Below, in pieces: positions 58,772 through 64,000 of a DNA stretch of 64,000 nucleotides. The notes under the pieces are model-generated. The model ran no database searches. It had not been told where the DNA came from and worked only from the letters and a program-made list of their open reading frames with translations. Each line of letters starts with the position of its first letter. The first letter of the stretch is position 1. This DNA comes from Collybiopsis luxurians FD-317 M1. Lineage: Eukaryota; Basidiomycota; Agaricomycetes; Agaricales; Omphalotaceae. The stretch is taken from positions 5,315-69,314 of the forward strand of contig KN834882.1 of NCBI GenBank assembly GCA_000827265.1, in the 5' to 3' direction. The translations under genes were made by a program, and so were the position numbers.

Positions 58772-60887
58772 CTATAGCTGATAAGGAATACATGCCGCGC
58801 GTCCGAATACTTGTAAGAAAGAGTTAGTATAAAAATTAGCCAGCGCATACTCCAAACGAGTGATAAAAGCTCCAAAATCCCCCCCCTCGTCCTTGTGCGG
58901 CAAATTTAGCAGAAGCAGCTCGGGTTTCTCACCTTTCCAAGATTGCATAACACGATGCAATGCTCGAAGATAGACCCACCGGTCCTTGACAGTGGCAGCG
59001 CCCAGCCCTTTCGAGGACATTCGTATGTCGACATGGCTCGCTGTTTCCTCCCAACAACCATTCAACAAACTTCGCCGCTGAGCTGCATCCATGTTACTCT
59101 CGTCCAGGCGCTGATCGAGAGCAACCAAGTCGCTCCTGAAACCATATTCCTGCAACTCCCATATAATTTCCTGACCAATCTGGACTGACAAATCATTGTC
59201 TATTGGCAAGGGGTGACCATTCCAGGAAACCGGTTGTAGAGAGATGTTCTCGGCACTTGACTGTCGCAGATTATATAGCCAGTTTAGAAGTAGGCGCATC
59301 TCGCTCTGGCATTGACCTGTTAGCGTCGGAGCATCCGCATCGCCGTGTCTCCAGCCGGCAATCTCCAATAGGCAGCGCCATTGCTTGCTGGTGAGACATA
59401 ACGGCAAACCGTTAAGCTGAGTCAGGATTATTTTGCGGATTCGTAGCCAGCCGTGGAAGAGGAGCCTGACAGTCTGGGCTTTTGTCGGGGAGATGATATT
59501 TCGAACGGGGGGAACTCGATAACCAGATTTGACCCCTGGCGGAGGTCGCAGCGCTTGGTTATGCTCAGACAGGATACGCAAGGCGCTTGACCAGTTTGGG
59601 AGAAGGGTTGGCATGAAGATGCTATCGGGTACGAGGAAGGTATTGCTTATAGGGGCAAGTTTTGGGCTACCTTTCGTGTCTGCAAAATGAGTTTTAAGTA
59701 GTTATGTCCTTGTGCAAAAACAGTAGTAAAAGCGCACATGGCGTAAATTTGAGATCACCCTTTCGTCTTAGAGACAACTCTGTACGTTTTGGTCGAGGTC
59801 CGCTTAGCATTGGTGTTTCCGACAACAGCGAATCCAAGTATTTCGCCATGTTCCGGTAATGATCAGGTTTGTTAGGAAGACCGTCATAGATGATTTTGTG
59901 GGGTGGCGTAGCATCGGTAGCGTCGACAACGAATCCATCAGGCTGAGTTAACCGTTGGGAGTAATCTTCTCGTATGAAGGATACGACAGAATCAATGCGC
60001 ACAAACGGCATTGATTTTACCGTACATATATACCACACTGGGATTCCAGCATAAAACAGGAGGTCCAAATCACCCAGGTCCTCCGTAAATGCTCCAATCA
60101 CCTGAACGAGCGGCTGTCTTATGTGTTTAGCGGCATCCTTCAGTCGTTGCCGCCACTCAACCCTGACCCAGCGTGACCGAGCATCCAACTCCAGCAAGTA
60201 ACATTGAATTTGAGCGACCAAAACAAACATCTTCACCATAGTCCAGGGGATATCTAGTCGATCCAAGAACCTGCGCAAATTCGTTCCCAGCGAAGAAAGG
60301 TACATGTTGTCCACATATGCTGGAACCCCTTTTAAGACTTGATAACTGAGTGCTGAGAGAGCTTTGTGAAACTCAGGGTCCAGTTTTCCTAATCCAAGTG
60401 GGCTGTTCATGACAATAAATTGGTTTGGGAGCGGGGTAAGCCATGCATAATAGAAGTCGTCCATCGGATTTCGAGAAGGACAGCGCATCAAAGCGAGATG
60501 GCCGGACTCAATTATAAAAGGTTGGGGAAAGTACAAGGGGTCGTCAAAACCAAAGTGGTAATCGCGCCGAAGGCGAACACGGCATAGGTGAGGGGGAGCA
60601 AACAGATAATCAACGTTCGGAGAAAAAGTCAGAAGGTCATTTTCATTGACATTTCCGACCTTGCCGTCAAAGGGTCTACGCTCAGCTACAGAGTGTCAGT
60701 AATAATTTAGGCACCCAGGGAACAGAGTCTGATTACCTTCGTTTCTGGGAACTGCGTAGCGAGTTAGAACAGTGGGGTCCTTCTGCACATTCTCAGAAGT
60801 CAGGGGAAACGCTCGTGCTTTCTCTGTTGCTAAATCCTAAATACAAGCCGTCAGACTGGAATGGAAGATGAGGGGATGGTATACCAT
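58772..60887 (-). CDS. Gene Z: uncharacterised Agaricomycete-type protein
   Basis: Exons 60836-60737, 60685-59738 and 59679-58772 join in phase with GT-AG introns. The start is uncertain: ATG 60887-60885 followed directly by a 48-bp intron gives an uninterrupted product of about 650 residues. Recognisable segments in order are LTRYAVPRNEAERRPFDG, HLCRVRLRRDYHFGFDDPLYFPQPF, LPNQFIVMNSPLGL, YLLELDARSRWVRVEWRQRL, IGAFTEDL ... FYAGIPVWYI, KFTPYTKGSPKLAPISNTFL, IIWELQEYGFRSDLVALDQR and FLQVFGRAACIPYQL. I recall this layout from a large unnamed family of mushroom genomes; no catalytic motif is evident and the biochemical role is unknown. No stops or frameshifts were found. Gene XY lies 0.3 kb upstream on the same strand. 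Confidence 0.75.
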
Positions 60888-61205
60888 AATTAGAAGGCTT
60901 ATGCCCTGATTAAAATGAGCCTATCGAATGAGTACGGGTTAAATTGCATAAGAGACACTTCTTCCCCATGTCCCGCACTGAAAACGAGTTCGCAGAGGTA
61001 CGGAGAATTGAAAAAGAGAAGTAAGTCCCAGTTGCGTGCTTGAAATATGCTTTTTACAAAGAAGTTTGAGGAAGAGAAATATAGAAAAGAACAGAGGGTT
61101 TAAGCGCCCACTGGCGCCAGCTCGCATGACGTTCCGTCAAAATTTGGGATGTTATTCGGCTAATGTAAAATATACTACCGACATAGATGAAAGACACAAT
61201 ACGCA
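60888..61205. other. Spacer between genes Z and XY
   Basis: No gene seen; presumably 3' region of XY and promoter of Z. Confidence 0.5.
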
Positions 61206-64000
61206 TTATTTCGAAGACATCCCCACCAGTCTTCGAACTCCTTTTGCTTTGCGTGACTCAACCGTTTCCTGCACCCGATGAAGCCAAACCTCCACGTCTT
61301 TATTTGCTTTAGCCTGGTTTTCCTCCTCCTTCTGAACAGTTGCCAGACGAGATTCCAGTCGATTGATCATATTTCGCAGTCGGACGCTTTCCAGACGGTC
61401 TACCACATAATGACCCTCCTCATCCTTCTCCTTGGTCCAAACATCGTCCAAGCACCAGGTCGTCACTTCCTGCACTTGACCTAATACTAGCTCACGTAGA
61501 CGAGGATGCAAATATTGCGTGTTCCAGCCCTCACTGCTCCACCCAGGCTCACCTTTCCTTGTCCTCGACTCAATCTTCCCAGTCTTAAACAGAAAAAATT
61601 CAAATAGAGCTTTCTCCCAATGACAACCGCAGTGCAGAGCTCCTTCCTCCAATGTTTCTCCCGCTTTTTTTGGTCGGTAGGGCACCCCAGTAATATTCCA
61701 TGGTCTGGGTGTGCCTGACCAATCGTTCTGTTTTGCATTGCGAGTATTTGCGTGTTGAAGGCACCGTATATGACCATGAGTCGTCGTTAAGATCTCCATA
61801 GACAATTCAGGACAAGTACTGGTGCACTCCGGTATGAAGAAGTTGACTGTACGCAAGAGATATTTGATGTCTCTGGAAAACTTTTCTCCACTCGTCAAGA
61901 AAGCCGTTATCTCTTCTCGAGCTTGTCCTATCATTCAAAAACATTTGGCCGGGGCAACACATCAAATTCTAGCTCACTCACGAACTGTATCTTTGTCCCC
62001 TGCTATTCTCCTACATCTTTCATCTTATATACATGGTGAGCAGTAATCATGATGGAACTAGGAAAGTGAACTCACATTCATGTTCGTCGTCTTTCTTTTT
62101 TTTGTTAACTCGCCTCTTTTTACCCAAAAAATCTCTACCGCTTTCATCGTCATCATCATCGGCTATATTTGGGAAGTCTTGCTGATGGAATTCCCCAAGG
62201 TCAAGTAATTCACCTTTGATCACTAATGCATGATTTAAAAAAATAGGTCCTTTGATATATGAATAAATGACAAACCTCGCTTCTGTTTGACTGCCACAGT
62301 TACGCCAGGATGAACTACTGGTATTTGCCTCGAATTGGAATTTTCAGCCTCAGCCTTTAACGTCTCACTGTCGTCTTTGTCTGGAGCACACTCAAGCTCT
62401 TCCCCATTAAAATTAATCAATTTGAGTCCCAGTTGTGCCGCCGTTTTCATCATTTCCCGAAGTTTGTCTGATGCTACTCCTTCCCCAGAAAGTACACTAG
62501 ACAGGGATTGCAGTGCTGTGGGCAGCAACAAAGAACCATGGCCCTCCTGTTGAGGAGATGAAGCTGGCTCTAGATCAATGGATGGTGGATTTAGAGCTAT
62601 AGAGGCATTCCGAGCAGGATAGCCAGGAAGGGAAGGATCTAGAGTTGAATATTCCGGGGAAGATCCATCGGCCACTTTGGCATTGGAAACAGCAGAAACC
62701 GTTGAGGGATCGAAAATGGCTGGAATAGATGGAGGCAAGGATTGGGGTGTTGTGGGCAGTAACAAAGAACCACTGCCCTCTTGTTGAGTGGATGAAACTG
62801 AATCTAAAGTCATGGGTGGTGGATTGAGAAGTACCGGGGAAGTCCAAACAGGATTGCCAGAAAGGGAGGGATGTAGAGTTGGATATTTGGACGAAAGTCC
62901 ATCAGGCACAACAGAAACTTCTGAACCTTCGCCCTCTTGTTGAGGAGATGAAGCTGAGTCTAAAGCCATGGACAGTGGATTAAGAAGCACAGGGGAATTC
63001 TCAACAGGATTGCTGGAAAGGGAGGGACCTAGAGTTGGATATTCGGGGGAAGGTCCATCGGTCACAGCAGAAACTGCTGATAGATTGGAATCGGCTGGAA
63101 TAGATATGGAATTCTCAGTAGATGAATTAATTTGAAAGCTATCTTCGTGGGGAGCTGCCGGGTTGGAAGGATGGAGAGATACCGGGTTAGCAGTTTCCAG
63201 GGCTGAAGTCAGAGTACTATCCCCCGAGGCTGGACTCTCTAAATATGGGAAGCCAGGGATCGGGGTGGGGTAGAGCACATCTGTAGATTCCACAGGCAGA
63301 CTCGATGTATGGGACTTCATACCCGCTCGATGAACAGTGAGCTTTGGTTGACTGAGAACCTCAGCTCCAGAGGAATGAGGAGCCACAACGGTTCCATCAA
63401 CAGTCGAAGTTAAGGCTGGAAAGGATTTAGACTGAACTGGATCGATCCCGGATTTCAAGTTATCATCTGAAGTGGAGTTCGTTGAGCAATGGTCGCGCCA
63501 ATATCGATGATATCGCCAACCTAACATTAGACTCCGGGCCTCAGCAGAGAGTCCAGTTCCAGAGTAGCCAGTTGGGCCTTCGACAGAAATTGCAGTAGAA
63601 GGAGAGGCTGGATGAATTAAGTTGAAGATGAATCGGTTTTATGAGAAAGTTTCCGACTCACGAGTAAGATGCCTTCCCATAGCATTGTCAAGTATCTCTC
63701 CAACACGCTCCCCAATTTCAGTCAGCGAGCGACTAGTTGGCCTAGCTGGATGAGACTCTACACTACCAGATGCAATGACGGTTTTATTGAACTCGGAGTT
63801 CCCTATAGCTAGTACTGGTGTCATTCGAAGATCAACGTCAGTGGGACTCCCGGCGAAGACATTTTCACGCATAGCCGAACTGACAGAGAGTGGCTGCTTT
63901 TGTTCTGTTCCTCGTTATCACTCAAGACTGCCAGCATACCAGAAGAAATAGCGTACCCTTTTTTCCTTTCAATGGTGTTGCGAGATCAGTGTCGCTAAAC
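61206..64000 (-). CDS. Gene XY: Ser/Pro-rich nuclear-type protein, 5' end beyond window
   Basis: Seven exons are visible on the minus strand, all with agreeing phases: >64000-63957, 63896-63662, 63607-62276, 62222-62076, 62002-61982 (21 bp), and 61927-61206 (stop 61206-61208). The large exon codes a Ser/Pro-rich tract with about three internal repeats (core SPEYPTLGPSLSSNPVENSP ... SSPQQEG). It is followed by a short helix (SDKLREMMKTAAQLGLKLIN), an acidic DDDDDESG and a KKRRVNKKKK nuclear-localisation-like cluster. The C-terminal domain has GALHCGCHWEKALFEFFLF, PGWSSEGWNTQYLHPRLREL and a coiled coil (RNMINRLESRLATVQKEEEN). Apparent start codons inside (for example 61934) are not needed once introns are removed. 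Function unknown; I recognise no named domain. Confidence 0.75.

Noticed and set aside
61931..61934. ATGA overlap of two ORFs suggesting two separate genes
   Set aside because: A GTGAGT...AG intron (61981-61928) and a 21-bp exon join the frames with correct phase, so one gene is more likely.
1..64000. tRNA or rRNA genes
   Set aside because: I found no convincing cloverleaf or rRNA motif by eye; a tRNAscan run would be needed to exclude them.

Overview
The window is nuclear DNA of a filamentous basidiomycete, most likely an Agaricomycete. Genes carry many 45-95 bp GT-AG introns, one with a canonical TACTAAC branch site. There are Copia, Tc1/mariner and hAT-type elements, STAND/NLR-like NTPases with TPR repeats, and several unnamed families of a kind I associate with Agaricomycetes. 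Most sequence is accessory: transposons, pseudogene pieces and one large degenerate satellite surround about seven believable genes. Two assembly gaps (N runs) lie at 10690-11558 and 38140-38404.

Layout. A block holding a short-chain dehydrogenase (SDR), TIM50, a minus-strand gene here called G, and an NLR recurs in several degrees of decay. Unit 1 (1-11824): SDR 3' end, TIM50 scrap, truncated G, a TA-flanked MITE, a Copia element (4115-9353), NLR-1 with a gap. Unit 2 (about 11940-21729): decayed leader, TIM50 pseudogene (14340-15793), the best G copy (16394-17963, minus), intact NLR-2 (19116-21729). Unit 3 (about 26100-46790): SDR scraps split by a dead Copia, then working TIM50 (32805-34838) and SDR (35767-37179), a Tc1/mariner element, a TIM50 scrap, a second Copia (39955-44948, minus) and truncated G. 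A further SDR scrap plus leader copy lies at 51892-53440. Because the units align, several insertions can be read against an empty or near-empty site, giving exact target duplications.

From 46.8 kb the content changes: a 598-bp hAT-type MITE, a broken transposon-like gene, and then a minus-strand run of lineage-restricted genes (49024-51727 and 58772-64000). These flank a roughly 4.7-kb satellite of 51-bp units (about 53860-58620).

Function. TIM50 (mitochondrial protein import) and the SDR are the only conserved metabolic or housekeeping genes and look functional. The two NLRs are predicted intracellular sensors (N-terminal stub, P-loop NTPase, near-identical 40-residue TPR units). All ten premature stops that I could place in otherwise coherent frames of the younger elements and gene V are TGA, most explained by CGA to TGA, suggesting C-to-T decay of repeated DNA. 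All calls rest on reading the sequence; no database search was possible.
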